Assembly: GCA_007280895.1 (NCBI GenBank)
Contig: QYQN01000151.1
Coordinates: 1 to 50,404 of the forward strand
Reading direction: 5' to 3'
DNA from: Methylococcaceae bacterium
GTDB lineage: Bacteria; Pseudomonadota; Gammaproteobacteria; Methylococcales; Methylomonadaceae
DNA: 50,404 bases
This document shows, in pieces, positions 19,403-28,943 of the stretch. The notes below the pieces were generated by a model. The model saw only the letters and a list, made by a program, of their open reading frames with translations. It ran no database searches and was not told where the DNA came from. Made by a program: the position numbers and the translations under genes. Each line of letters starts with the position of its first letter. Positions within the stretch are counted from its first letter, which is position 1.

Positions 19403-19665
19403 TGTTAATTATCTTGAAAAGAAGTAAAGAACAGCATTCTATCAAATGACAAAATATATTTCATTGCAGACGTAGGGTAAGCGTCCCTTTCTTCCTTGTT
19501 GGTTATTCACGAACAAACCGGCGTGCTGGCGGTTTCAGCCAAGCAAATTACTGCCGTGAGCATCACACCTCAATCCTAAAACTTTTTTGTCTCGTAAGAT
19601 ACGATAGAAGGTTGACTCTGATGGCTCATAAGTTCCTTGTTTGCTATGGTTAGTGTATGTGAAGG

Positions 19666-19791
19666 TTAATATTGACGTAAAGTGCGCTCGCTTAGCCCTA
19701 AGATTTCACAGGCTTTAGCTTGGCGCGCAGCCGCTTTAACTGACTCATTGAGTAAAACAATCACGTGTTCGCGCTCTTCGTGGCGAGTCAT
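19666..19791 (-). pseudogene. Transposase fragment (HTH start)
   Basis: A 41-codon frame starts ATG at 19791 and overlaps the stop of the preceding fragment as ATGA. It resembles the start of the second ORF of the IS, with an LGLSERTLRQY helix-turn-helix, but ends at TAA before any catalytic region. It is part of the IS remnant. Confidence 0.6.
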
Positions 19792-19957
19792 TCGACTTCT
19801 CTCTCCAAGAAGGCTCGGAACTTTTCTTGCAGCACCCACAGCACTGCGTCTTCTGCTAAGGCTTTGTCTTTATGTAATAATTCGCGTTCAATACTTTGCT
19901 TTTCAATTTTTAAGGCGCGCAAGCTGTGCGCGTCTTAACGGGAAGTGCCTCGCTCAC

Positions 19958-20239
19958 CTAGCTACAAAATTCTATTTTCCACTGCTCCAGTTGATGCGTG
20001 AAAACACCACGCTCACGACACCAGGCATTTAAGTCATCACCCGTTAAACTATACGTTTCATGTAATGCGTTAAGCCGTTCTTCTGGAGGCCAATCTTTAG
20101 GGCGTTTTAATGTAGTGACGTTGATATTTAATTCAATTGCGATCCTCTCAATAGTTTCTGACAGCCACACAAAAGTGCAAGCTCCGCTCATTAAAACAGG
20201 GCGTGGCTTAAACTTTTGTCCGGAGCTCTGGAGCCGCAT
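19958..20239 (-). pseudogene. Transposase OrfA-like fragment
   Basis: This 93-codon frame contains the WPPEERLNALHETYSLTGDD segment and the WCRERGVFTHQLEQWK segment, a transposase helix-turn-helix. It breaks off after WKIEFCS, where a frameshift separates it from the coiled RALKIEKQSIEREL continuation. It begins 20 bp after the pmbA stop in the same orientation, so pmbA transcripts could read into it. Confidence 0.65.
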
Positions 20240-20259
20240 ATTTTATGATTAGCGTATCG

Positions 20260-21591
20260 TTAAACCCCTGCAATTGACATGTGTTCAATCAGTACCGAGC
20301 CTGTTCGGACATTGCCTCGTAAATCCACGTCATTACCTATGGCTATGATGGCTTTAAACATGTCTTTTAAATTACCCGCGATGGTGATTTCTTCAACAGG
20401 GTATTGAATGACGCCATGTTCTACCCAAAAGCCTGCGGCACCTCGTGAATAATCACCGGTTACGATATTAACCCCTTGTCCCATAAGTTCGGTCACGTAT
20501 AAACCGGTATCCATGGTGGTTAATAACTCAGCAAACGTTTGTGTGCCAGACTCAATGGTTAAGTTATGAATGCCTCCTGCATTGCCGGTGCTTTGCATTC
20601 CTAATTTCCGTGCTGAATAACTGTTGAGTACATAGCTGCGTAACAGGCCTTGGTTTACGATGTCGCGTGTGTGCGTAGCAACGCCTTCGTTATCATAAGC
20701 AGCACTGCCTAAGGCCCCTAGCAAGTAAGGTTGTTCATGAATATGGACAAATTCAGGGAAAATGAGGGTGTCTAAGCAATCGAGTAAAAAGGTCGATTTG
20801 CGGTATAGCGCACCGCCACTGATGGCACCGATTAATGAGCCAAATAATCCTGACGCAATGTTCGCACTATAAAGAACAGGGCATTGGCGCGGTGTTAAGC
20901 TGCGTGCATTTAATCGGCGTACGGTTCGTTCGGCAGCTGTCTTTCCCACCTGTTCAGGAGAGTCTAAATGCAGAGCGTTTCTTGCCACGGTATACCAGAA
21001 ATCACGTTGCATACTGTCACCAGCTTGGGCAAGTACCGAGCAACTTAAGGAATGACGCGTGGTTGCGTAGCCATGCAAAAAACCTAAACTGTTCCCTAAA
21101 ATATAAATGCCTTGGTGAGAATTAATGCTCGCACCTTCAGAATTACTTATTGCAGGATGAAAGTTAAGTGCGGTATTTTCACAATGTGTAGCTAAATCAA
21201 TTGCATCGTCGGTGGTAAGTGACCATGGATGATATAAGTCTAGTTCAGGGAATTCAGTTTGCAGTAAGTTATGTTCAGGTAAGCCGGCACAGAAATCCGA
21301 GCTGGTGTAACGCGCAATACTGCAGGCGGCACGGACGGTTTCTTTGATAGAGTCAGGCGATAAGTCTGAGGTACTCGCCGAGCCTTTGTGTTGATCAAAG
21401 TAAACAGTAATGCCTAAACCTTGGTCGCAATGATGCTCAATGGTTTCAACTTCGCCTAAACGAACAGAAACTGAGAGGCCATTTTCTTGATTTAAGCCAG
21501 CTTCTGCGGCACTTGCCCCTTGCAGTTTGGCTTCGTTAAGTAAGCTGTGCAGGGTATGTTTTAATTCGTCGATATGTGCTGAAGTGTTCAC
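20260..21591 (-). CDS. pmbA: Metalloprotease PmbA/TldE
   Basis: The 443 residues cover the TldD/PmbA fold, with GLSVSVRLGEVETIEH near the N-terminus, SGALYRKSTFLLD, and the C-terminal AGGIHNLTIESG, GVNIVTGDYSRGAAGFWVE and IAGNLKDMF. TldE itself lacks the metal site and works as a heterodimer with TldD. The pair degrades unfolded peptides, and in E. coli matures microcin B17 and cleaves CcdA. It follows tldD by 79 bp on the same strand. An IS remnant begins 20 bp after its stop. Confidence 0.94.
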   Translation of the reverse strand: MNTSAHIDELKHTLHSLLNEAKLQGASAAEAGLNQENGLSVSVRLGEVETIEHHCDQGLGITVYFDQHKGSASTSDLSPDSIKETVRAACSIARYTSSDFCAGLPEHNLLQTEFPELDLYHPWSLTTDDAIDLATHCENTALNFHPAISNSEGASINSHQGIYILGNSLGFLHGYATTRHSLSCSVLAQAGDSMQRDFWYTVARNALHLDSPEQVGKTAAERTVRRLNARSLTPRQCPVLYSANIASGLFGSLIGAISGGALYRKSTFLLDCLDTLIFPEFVHIHEQPYLLGALGSAAYDNEGVATHTRDIVNQGLLRSYVLNSYSARKLGMQSTGNAGGIHNLTIESGTQTFAELLTTMDTGLYVTELMGQGVNIVTGDYSRGAAGFWVEHGVIQYPVEEITIAGNLKDMFKAIIAIGNDVDLRGNVRTGSVLIEHMSIAGV

Positions 21592-21670
21592 AGTAGTCTC
21601 GTGTGGAAATTGTGAGGGAGGCGGTAAGGCGTGGTGATTACCGCGTAAAAATATTAAGGATTAGTGAGCG

Positions 21671-23113
21671 TTAGGCAATGTGAGTGCCCCCTACGGTTAA
21701 GCCGTCGATTTTTAAGGTGGGTTGACCTACGCCCACAGGCACGCTTTGTCCTTCTTTACCACAGGTGCCAACACCGCTATCTAAGGCTAAATCATTTCCC
21801 ACCATTGACACGCGTGTTAATACTTCAGGGCCATTGCCAATCAGGGTGGCGCCTTTCACTGGACGGGTAATTTTGCCATGTTCAATGAGATACGCTTCAC
21901 TGGCAGAGAACACAAATTTTCCTGAGGTAATGTCTACCTGACCCCCAGCAAAGTTTTTTGCATACAAACCATGCTGGACTGAGGCGATGATTTCTTCAGG
22001 GTCATCTTGACCTGGCAACATGTAGGTGTTGGTCATGCGTGGCAGCGGTAAGCTTGCATAAGATTCGCGACGACCATTGCCGGTGGGTGCAACGCCCATC
22101 AGTCGTGCATTGAGTTTATCTTGTAAATAGCCTTTAAGAATGCCGTTTTCAATTAATACCGTTTGTTGTGTTGCGGTGCCTTCATCGTCGATGGTTAACG
22201 AACCACGGCGACCTTGTAAGCTCCCATCATCAACAACAGTGCATAAACTAGACGCTACGCGTTCACCCACGCGGCCACTAAAAGCAGACGTGCCTTTACG
22301 GTTAAAATCACCTTCTAAACCATGCCCAATGGCTTCATGTAATAAAATGCCAGGCCAGCCAGGGCCTAACACGACAGTCATATTACCCGCCGGTGCAGCG
22401 GTGGCTTCAAGGTTAACTAAGGCGAGACGCACGGCTTCTTTGCCATAATTAAGGGCGCGTTCTTCATCGATAAAATATTGGTAATTACTGCGCTCACCAC
22501 CGCCCATGCTGCCTTGTTCGCGGCGACCGTTGTCAAGCATGATGACGGTGACATTCAAGCGTACTAAAGGTCTGATGTCCGCAGTTAATTGTCCATTTTG
22601 ATCAACCACTAAAATATGTTCATGTTCGCCCAGTAAACTGACAATGACTTCTTCAATACGGCTATCGAGTTGGCGTGTTTCACGATCGATTTTTTGCAAC
22701 AAATCCACTTTTTGTTGATCGCTCAGTGACTTTAATGGGTTAAGCGAAGGGTAAAGAATTGGGGCGTTACGATGATTTTTTAAATTGACTTGGGCATTTT
22801 GCCCTTGTTTTAAAATGCCTTTAACATGTTGTGTGGCTGTCATCAGCATAGGAAGTTCTAAGCGGTCGGTATAGGCAAAGCCAGTTTTTTCACCGATAAC
22901 TGCACGAATTCCTGCGCCTTGTTCGATACTATGGTGTCCTTCTTTGATGATGCCATTTTCTAAAACCCATGATTCAGAATGGGTTGATTGAAAATAAATA
23001 TCCGCAGTATCAAGTGGCGAGCTGAGCAAGCTGTTTAAGACTTTTTCAATATCTTGGTCAGTGATGCCTGTGCTAGCAAGCAGGTTGTTTTTAGCTAAAA
23101 GTAATAATTCCAT
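21671..23113 (-). CDS. tldD: Metalloprotease TldD
   Basis: The 480 residues contain the zinc-binding [11 protein letters not shown] motif in [16 protein letters not shown], with further family landmarks [33 protein letters not shown] and MTNTYMLPG. TldD is the catalytic half of the TldD/TldE heterodimer. It forms a small cluster with pmbA downstream and with a lipoprotein and a nitrilase-family gene upstream. In E. coli, tldD lies next to yhdP. Here yhdP is about 8 kb away on the other strand. Confidence 0.96.
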   Translation of the reverse strand: MELLLLAKNNLLASTGITDQDIEKVLNSLLSSPLDTADIYFQSTHSESWVLENGIIKEGHHSIEQGAGIRAVIGEKTGFAYTDRLELPMLMTATQHVKGILKQGQNAQVNLKNHRNAPILYPSLNPLKSLSDQQKVDLLQKIDRETRQLDSRIEEVIVSLLGEHEHILVVDQNGQLTADIRPLVRLNVTVIMLDNGRREQGSMGGGERSNYQYFIDEERALNYGKEAVRLALVNLEATAAPAGNMTVVLGPGWPGILLHEAIGHGLEGDFNRKGTSAFSGRVGERVASSLCTVVDDGSLQGRRGSLTIDDEGTATQQTVLIENGILKGYLQDKLNARLMGVAPTGNGRRESYASLPLPRMTNTYMLPGQDDPEEIIASVQHGLYAKNFAGGQVDITSGKFVFSASEAYLIEHGKITRPVKGATLIGNGPEVLTRVSMVGNDLALDSGVGTCGKEGQSVPVGVGQPTLKIDGLTVGGTHIA

Positions 23114-23256
23114 AGTAATCCAGTGCGCTAGATGTGCTCAGTAATGAGTCGTCAAAGCAAGTTGTGTAAAGAGATGGAGTAAACGTTAATGCTTAATAAC
23201 TGCAAATAATTGTGTTTAAGAAATGAGCAAGAAATAACTTATCTCATGTTCATTTC

Positions 23257-23838
23257 TTAGTGCAGTAAATCATCGCGTAGGGTTGTAAACAGTGAATAAA
23301 TAAGTTGGTCAGCATCATTGTCTTCGTGTTGGGAGTCTATGGGTAAGTTTTTAAGGCTGCTGGTTTGCTCGGCTTTAGTCGCCAGATTGGCACTGACTAG
23401 CGTTTCCTTGTTTTCAGCGGTGACATGAATAACATACAAGCTCGTGTTTGCTTCGTTTTTTAATAGATTACCAAATAAATCTAGCAAGCCAGCATCATGG
23501 TAGGCTACATAAAATAAGCCTTGGCTGCGTTCTTGATCAGTAATTTTTATCTCCGCTTGCTTTAAGGCTAACTCAAGGGCGAGCCAAGCTGTGTCAAGAG
23601 GTTGTTTAATTTTAAAACGCATTGGCACAGTTTTAACCAAGTAAACCGCTTTACCTAAGCCTTTTTTATTATGCTGTTTGGGAAGTACAGGTTCATCTGC
23701 ACAACAATCTGATATTTCGCTGCCAGCTAATATGGGTGGGCGCTCTAAGGCTTGGGTATCAAGGTAACGTGGATCTTTGCCAAGGCTACAGCCTGTTAAG
23801 AGAAGCAGGATAAAAACGCTGAGATTAATGTTGCGCAT
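23257..23838 (-). CDS. BamC-like outer-membrane lipoprotein
   Basis: The N-terminal signal ends with the lipobox LTGC, so Cys17 is probably lipidated. Residues near 75-125 (DTAWLALELALKQAEIKITDQERSQGLFYVAY) match the first helix-grip domain of BamC (NlpB), with the recurring ITDxxRSQG signature. At 193 residues it is much shorter than E. coli BamC (about 340) and has only one such domain. It may be a reduced BamC that takes part in outer-membrane protein assembly, or a related lipoprotein of unknown role. Only 2 bp separate it from the amidase gene before it. Confidence 0.65.
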   Translation of the reverse strand: MRNINLSVFILLLLTGCSLGKDPRYLDTQALERPPILAGSEISDCCADEPVLPKQHNKKGLGKAVYLVKTVPMRFKIKQPLDTAWLALELALKQAEIKITDQERSQGLFYVAYHDAGLLDLFGNLLKNEANTSLYVIHVTAENKETLVSANLATKAEQTSSLKNLPIDSQHEDNDADQLIYSLFTTLRDDLLH

Positions 23839-23840
23839 AG

Positions 23841-24665
23841 TTATTCACATCCTAAGCGTCGATGCTGTAAAGCAGGAAAGCTATGACGTATTTTATTCAG
23901 TCGGTCAAGGTTGAGCTCTGCACTGACAAAGCCACTGCCTGTTTTGTAGCAATCTAATACTACCCCCCAAGGATCAATAATCATGCTATGACCAAAGGTG
24001 CGACGACCATTAAGATGAAAGCCACCTTGGTTCGGGGCAATAACATAGCAAAGGTTTTCAATGGCGCGTGCACGCAGTAGTAGTTCCCAATGTGCTGCCC
24101 CTGTTTCTGCGGTAAACGCTGACGGGATAACTATAATATCTACACCTTGTTGACTCATATTACGAAATAATTCTGGAAAACGTAGATCATAACAAACCCC
24201 AATGCCTAAGCGTCCAAAGGGGCTATCCATGACCAGTGCGGTGTCACCTGCTTCTATAGAAGCAGATTCGCGATAAGTGTCCTCGCTACCTGGTACATGC
24301 ACATCAAATAAATGAATTTTGTCGTAGCGATTAACGCGCTGTCCTTGGTCATTATAAATTAAACAGCTTGCACGGACTTTATTGGGGTCGGAGGTACTGG
24401 CTAAAGGAATGGTGCCGCCGATAAGCCATACGGCATATTTTTTTGCCACCCGTGCTAAAAAATCTTGAATAAGACCACCCTTACCATCAATTTCTTGCAC
24501 TTTCACTTTGTCTAATTCATGTTCACCCATTAAGGCAAAATTTTCAGGTAAGGCAATTAATTTAGCTCCTGCTAGGGCAGCTTCTTCGATGAGACGTTCA
24601 GCAGCAATTAAGTTGGAGCGGATATTTGGGCTAGAAGCCATTTGAATCGCAGCACATGTGTTCAT
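23841..24665 (-). CDS. Nitrilase-family carbon-nitrogen hydrolase (Nit1/Nit2-like amidase)
   Basis: From the ATG at 24665 (MNTCAAIQMASSP) the protein has 274 residues. The longer track start adds 28 residues that do not look like the family. The Glu-Lys-Cys triad is visible as ALPENFALMG (Glu41), YDKIHLFDV and GVCYDLRFPELF. The KIHLFDV plus later YRES and AGD pattern resembles the deaminated-glutathione or omega-amidase group. Such a gene often lies beside tldD in Gammaproteobacteria. The precise substrate cannot be read from the sequence. Confidence 0.85.
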   Translation of the reverse strand: MNTCAAIQMASSPNIRSNLIAAERLIEEAALAGAKLIALPENFALMGEHELDKVKVQEIDGKGGLIQDFLARVAKKYAVWLIGGTIPLASTSDPNKVRASCLIYNDQGQRVNRYDKIHLFDVHVPGSEDTYRESASIEAGDTALVMDSPFGRLGIGVCYDLRFPELFRNMSQQGVDIIVIPSAFTAETGAAHWELLLRARAIENLCYVIAPNQGGFHLNGRRTFGHSMIIDPWGVVLDCYKTGSGFVSAELNLDRLNKIRHSFPALQHRRLGCE

Positions 24666-24751
24666 AACAAATTGAATCAGAATAAGGTTAATTAAGGTAG
24701 CGGTGGAATATAAAACGTGACGATTATTTTTGAGTCGTTTGCCTAGCAATG

Positions 24752-25180
24752 TTAAGTGCTTGGCTTGTGTGGATTAAACAAAACATCATCGTCCAAAGGG
24801 TAACGTAAGCGGTAAATAAGTTGCTTATTGTCAACAAATACGCCATCAAATAAACAGGATAACCGTTTGGATACATTCGGCAAGGGCAAGATATGCTGCT
24901 CGGGGACGTGTTGTAAACCAATGGCACGATCAAATAGTAAAATAAAGGCCGCTGTGTTGAGGTTTTGGGTATAAATAACACCGGTATGAGTCGTATTTAG
25001 CCTAGGCTCAAGCTGTAAAATAGCTCGACTGTTAAGCACTTTATAGGTTTGATTACGGATATCTAGGTGTCCTGCAAGGGATGCCGTATCGTGGTTAGTT
25101 ATGCTGAGTACTTCATGCACTGCCGCACAATTTAACAAAAGTTGGTAAGGGCCTGTAGCGACCTGTAAATACTGATTCAT
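24752..25180 (-). CDS. CheW-like domain protein
   Basis: The 142 residues have one CheW-like beta-barrel pattern: LQVATGPYQLLLNCAAVHEVLS, then TYKVLNSRAILQLEP and FILLFDRAIGLQHVPEQHILPLP. It starts one base after the last codon of cheA (TAATG overlap), so it is surely produced with CheA. It diverges strongly from a standard CheW and lacks the GxxxPVIDLR core. It may be a partner of this CheA, or a specialised coupling protein. The triple-CheW protein at 42.1 kb is the other coupling candidate. Confidence 0.75.
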   Translation of the reverse strand: MNQYLQVATGPYQLLLNCAAVHEVLSITNHDTASLAGHLDIRNQTYKVLNSRAILQLEPRLNTTHTGVIYTQNLNTAAFILLFDRAIGLQHVPEQHILPLPNVSKRLSCLFDGVFVDNKQLIYRLRYPLDDDVLFNPHKPST

Positions 25181-28140
25181 TACGATTCCACGCGGATACT
25201 TTCAGCGAGTTTTAATAAAATTTCACCATCCAAAATTAATACTACTTTGCCATCCCCCATGATTGCCGCTCCACCCACGCCAGGTAAGGCGGCTAAGCGT
25301 GCGTGTATATCTTTTACAAATAATTCGCGGCGACCAATAGTGCTGTCAATGACCAAGCCAATCATCTGTTGACCATTGGATAAGACTACTGCCGAACGGC
25401 TGTGGAGGTCATTACCAATTAAGGCCTGATGGGTAAAGCCAAGTAAATCGCCAAGATGTGCCAAAGGTAAAAATGCGCCACGTAACAACATAGCGGGGCG
25501 CCCTTTGATGGTTTGAATGGCGTTAGTAGGTACTTCAATCATTTCAGCAACAAAACGTCCAGGCAAGGCAAGGGTTTGTTGTCCAGCATTAACTAACATA
25601 ACATCCTGAACGGCAACGGATAAGGGCATTTCTAAAGAAAAGGTTGAGCCTTTGCCTAAGGTAGATTTGATATGAATAGAGCCACCTAGGCGCATGACAT
25701 TAGTGCGAACAACATCCATGCCCACGCCGCGACCAGAAATTTCTGTGATTTCCTGTGCGGTAGAAAAGCCAGGCATAAAGAGGAAGTTATAAAGCTCTTC
25801 GGTATTTAAATTAAGGCTGTCTTCGGCTTTTAGTAGACCGCGTTCAATGGCTTTAGCGCGAATTTTTTCTGGGTCAATGCCGCACCCATCATCAATCACC
25901 TGCACAATTACGCGGCTGCCTTGTTGAATAGCATTAATGGTAATGTTAGCTTCTGGATTTTTGCCAGCAGCCAGTCGTATTTCGGGCATTTCAATGCCAT
26001 GGTCGGCACTGTTACGCACCATGTGCATTAAAGGATCCGCTAAAATTTCCACCATTGCTTTATCGATACGCACCTCTTGACCAGACATTGTTAAGCGAAT
26101 CTGTTTGCCTTGTGCTTGTGCTAAGTCACGCACTACGCGTGGGAAACGTTTAAACACCATTTCCACTGGCATTACCCGTAGGCTCATGGCATGGTCTTGT
26201 AAATGGGCGAGGGCGGTTTGGATATTGGTATCAACTTCAATCAGTTTGCGGTGCTGTTCATCTAAGGCTTCATAGATAGGCGTTAAGGTGGTGTGATAAT
26301 CGGTGTCGTGAGTGTGTTCGCCCAGTAAATTTTTAAAGTTGAGTAAGGCTTCGCGGGCACGAGTGTTAGTAATAATGTGGTTAAGTTGGGCGCGTAACAA
26401 GACCATTTCACCAATTTGGTTCATGAAGTTATCCAGCGTTTCGCCTGCCACACGAATAGATTGTGTTGTTGTGGATGTGGTGTTAGGTGTCGCTGAGCTT
26501 GGCTTTTCGGGAGTCGGTGCGTCCTGTTGTGTTGCTGTTAGTTGAGTCGCTTGCGTCGCCTGACCCTGAGTAGGCTGAAGAGCAGAAGGTTTAAGCTGAA
26601 TCATTGAGGCTTCAGGATCAATGTTCAGTATTTCAGCATGCAATTGTGCTCTGGATAAGGGCGATACCAATAGCATTTCATACCAGCTTTGGTCCTCAAT
26701 AAAAACTGAACGATTAGTGATTAAACGTCCATTTTTTTCTATCCACATTAAAAAATCAGCAGCAAGCTCTTCGGAAGATTCTAAATGTGCCATGATTTCG
26801 TAAATAGTTTCACCTTTATCTAAGGCACTTACTAGGTCATGGACATTTTCTGGAGAAAGAATTTCCAACAACTCAGGGGTAATATTTAATTGCTCAATAA
26901 GTGCGCGAGCGGAGGTTTTTGGATGCGCGTTATCAGGGTGGTTATCAGTATGCCAGAGGTGTTCGCGAAAACGCGTGGCTAAGGTTTCGCAGGCATTAAT
27001 TAACGTTGTTTGTGTGGTGAGATCGCCCGCCTCGCGTGCGCTGAGTAATTGACGAATGAGGCTTATACATTCTTCAGTGAGCACTGTTATGTCAGTGATC
27101 AGAGGAAAGTCGCCATGCGCAATGCGTCCGTAGACATCTTCTGCTAACAAGATGAGTTCAAGGCGTAAGTTAGGCAATAAAAAAGCTAAGAGAGCATTGA
27201 GAGCGTTGAGGTCATTGAAAATATGCTCTGCTAGTAAGCTGTGCTTAGTCTCACATGTTTGAAAGTCCTTTAGATGCTGGGAAAGTGCGTACGTTAGCTG
27301 TTCAAAATCCTGTTTAAGTGTCTCTGTTAAGGAGGCGCCTAAGCCCTGTGAACCGGCATCTTCACCGCTTTCGTGTTCAAGATGTAGCAGCAAATCTTGT
27401 AATTGCCGCAGTAAGTCTACAATAGCGGCGTGGCCACCAGAGGGTAGGGTCTCAGCTGCGGGAAGTTGGGCTAACAATGCTTGGATAATCTGGTTTAAAC
27501 GCGTAAAGCCCATCACATTGGCAGCATGATCTAATGTTGCTAAGGTCTTGGTCAGGCGGGTATGCGCGTCGGCATTGAGAGGTGTGTCAGCACATATCAG
27601 CAGGGTTGATAATTCAGGGGTATTTTCACGCAATAATTCCATGAATAATTTCAACATTTCTGTATCTTCATGGAGTGCGATGTGTTGATAGCTGGGTGTC
27701 GTGGTAGTGGCGTGTGTGCTTGCTTCGAGCGTTTCAGTGTCTATGCCACTCGCGTGAGCAAAAGCACGTTTTAATTGTGCAATAAGTGCGGCTGGGGCGC
27801 CGCCATCGCTACGTTCCGCCACCGCTTGGGCACGTAGTTCTTTGAGTTGATCGACTGCTTCCAGTAATAATGCCGCAGTTGCTTGATCTAGCTGGGCATT
27901 ACCCTCGCGTACTAAGCCAAGTAAATCTTCAGCCGAATGCGAAAGTTGCCCCATGCCTAGCATTTCTAGGGCGTTAGCAATGCCTTTAATGGAATGAAAC
28001 GAACGAAATAAACGCGCTACTTCGCTAGCATCCACCGAATTTGAATCCGCAGCAACGAGGATTTCTTCCATGATTTCAAGATGCTCTTCTGTTTCAATAG
28101 CGAATTGTTGCCAAATATTTTCAATAAAATCATCATTCAT
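25180..28140 (-). CDS. cheA: Chemotaxis-type histidine kinase CheA (long form)
   Basis: The protein has 986 residues, long compared with the roughly 650 of E. coli CheA. The N-terminal HPt domain has His49 in SFHSIKGIANAL. A second degenerate HPt-like helix bundle near 160-250 (LDHAANVMGFTRL) and further helical sequence follow to about 500, then a Thr/Gln/Pro-rich linker (TQGQATQATQLTATQQD). Next come the dimerisation helices (VAGETLDNFMNQIGEMVLLR) and the HATPase domain with N-box HMVRNSADHG, G1 DDGCGID and G2 GRGVGMDVV. A CheW-like P5 domain forms the C-terminus. It is the phosphodonor for CheB and probably for the nearby receiver. The receptor and adaptation genes lie about 7.6-16 kb away on the other strand. 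Confidence 0.93.
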   Translation of the reverse strand: MNDDFIENIWQQFAIETEEHLEIMEEILVAADSNSVDASEVARLFRSFHSIKGIANALEMLGMGQLSHSAEDLLGLVREGNAQLDQATAALLLEAVDQLKELRAQAVAERSDGGAPAALIAQLKRAFAHASGIDTETLEASTHATTTTPSYQHIALHEDTEMLKLFMELLRENTPELSTLLICADTPLNADAHTRLTKTLATLDHAANVMGFTRLNQIIQALLAQLPAAETLPSGGHAAIVDLLRQLQDLLLHLEHESGEDAGSQGLGASLTETLKQDFEQLTYALSQHLKDFQTCETKHSLLAEHIFNDLNALNALLAFLLPNLRLELILLAEDVYGRIAHGDFPLITDITVLTEECISLIRQLLSAREAGDLTTQTTLINACETLATRFREHLWHTDNHPDNAHPKTSARALIEQLNITPELLEILSPENVHDLVSALDKGETIYEIMAHLESSEELAADFLMWIEKNGRLITNRSVFIEDQSWYEMLLVSPLSRAQLHAEILNIDPEASMIQLKPSALQPTQGQATQATQLTATQQDAPTPEKPSSATPNTTSTTTQSIRVAGETLDNFMNQIGEMVLLRAQLNHIITNTRAREALLNFKNLLGEHTHDTDYHTTLTPIYEALDEQHRKLIEVDTNIQTALAHLQDHAMSLRVMPVEMVFKRFPRVVRDLAQAQGKQIRLTMSGQEVRIDKAMVEILADPLMHMVRNSADHGIEMPEIRLAAGKNPEANITINAIQQGSRVIVQVIDDGCGIDPEKIRAKAIERGLLKAEDSLNLNTEELYNFLFMPGFSTAQEITEISGRGVGMDVVRTNVMRLGGSIHIKSTLGKGSTFSLEMPLSVAVQDVMLVNAGQQTLALPGRFVAEMIEVPTNAIQTIKGRPAMLLRGAFLPLAHLGDLLGFTHQALIGNDLHSRSAVVLSNGQQMIGLVIDSTIGRRELFVKDIHARLAALPGVGGAAIMGDGKVVLILDGEILLKLAESIRVES

Positions 28141-28318
28141 AGGGGGACTCGAAGTAATGTTAGCTGTATTGACCGTACTGGTTGCGGTCCACGCGTTGTC
28201 TATTCATTATGGGGCACTTAAAAAACGTAATGATCAAGCCTAGGGCTTGGTGTATTTAGACTAGGGTACTTTAGAAAGCCTACGTTTATGAGGCCTGTGC
28301 TGGCATGTTAGGCCGCTA

Positions 28319-28729
28319 TCAGGCGGGTGGTAAGCCCGTTGCTTTGCGTGCTGCAACGACAATGTCGTGTCCTTTTTTTTGTGCTAAATCTAAACTCATC
28401 GCACCGCTGGGTTTAGCAATCACATCAACGGCGCCCAGTCTTCTTGCTTCTAAGGCTTGGGGTGAGCCAGTTTGGGCGACGGAGGAAATGATAATAACTT
28501 TGGCAGAGGAAATAAGTTTCAAGCGTTTTAAGCATTCCAAACCATCCATTTCAGGCATTTCAATATCCAGCAAAACAAGATCTGGATTGAACTCTTTAAT
28601 GGCTTCTAATCCTTTAACGCCGTTGGACGCATTGCCAACGACTTCAAAGTCAGGATCAGCGGTCACAATATTGCTTATGAGAATACGCATAATGTAAGAA
28701 TCATCCACTACAACTATTTTTTTTGTCAT
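28319..28729 (-). CDS. Single-domain response regulator related to the CheB receiver
   Basis: The 136 residues form one receiver domain with the acidic pair Asp9-Asp10, phosphoacceptor Asp55 in LLDIEMPEMDG, IISSVAQ with the conserved Ser, and Lys in VIAKPSG. The MPEMDGLECLKRL and VDVIAKPSG features resemble the receiver of CheB instead of CheY. The frame continues into a short linker-like tail and stops, with no methylesterase domain. It lies 178 bp upstream of cheA. It could serve as the CheY-equivalent output or be a phosphate sink. A full CheB exists at 43.5 kb. Confidence 0.85.
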   Translation of the reverse strand: MTKKIVVVDDSYIMRILISNIVTADPDFEVVGNASNGVKGLEAIKEFNPDLVLLDIEMPEMDGLECLKRLKLISSAKVIIISSVAQTGSPQALEARRLGAVDVIAKPSGAMSLDLAQKKGHDIVVAARKATGLPPA

Positions 28730-28943
28730 GTTATAAGTCCAAAGATAATGATAAGAACGGGTAGACCACTATTTTACTGTGCTTTTCTGAGTTATGTCTT
28801 TTAAAAATACCTGACCGCCTTTAATTAACGCACATAATGAGTGACTTATAAGTGATGAGCAACACGCTTTGTTGGGGGAACAACATTCGCACGCTTTAAT
28901 TATCGGTGGCAAGATGTGATGCTTGTCTGTATCCTCATGCCCC

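Larger units (their letters stand above)
19560..20239 (-). mobile_element. Decayed insertion sequence (IS3-like transposase remnants)
   Basis: Reading the minus strand leftwards, three pieces of one transposase-type protein appear in different frames. The first is an HTH segment (RPKDWPPEERLNALHETYSL, then WCRERGVFTHQLEQW) at 20239-19958. The second is a coiled piece (IERELLHKDKALAEDAVLWVLQEKF) ending at 19788. The third is a HTH start (MTRHEEREHVIVLL, then ILGLSERTLRQY) at 19791-19666, followed by SESTFYRILRDKKVLGL near 19640-19575. The part between the last two, and the entire DDE integrase domain, are missing. Several stops and frameshifts show it is dead. Its left end is not defined: from about 19403 to 19560 I see no gene, only a short AAACCG/CGGTTT inverted repeat at 19515-19535. 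The right end lies within about 20 bp of the pmbA stop. Confidence 0.75.

Noticed and set aside
28305-28697. 130-codon plus-strand ORF opposite the receiver gene
   Set aside because: Antisense to a well-supported receiver domain with intact phosphorylation residues.
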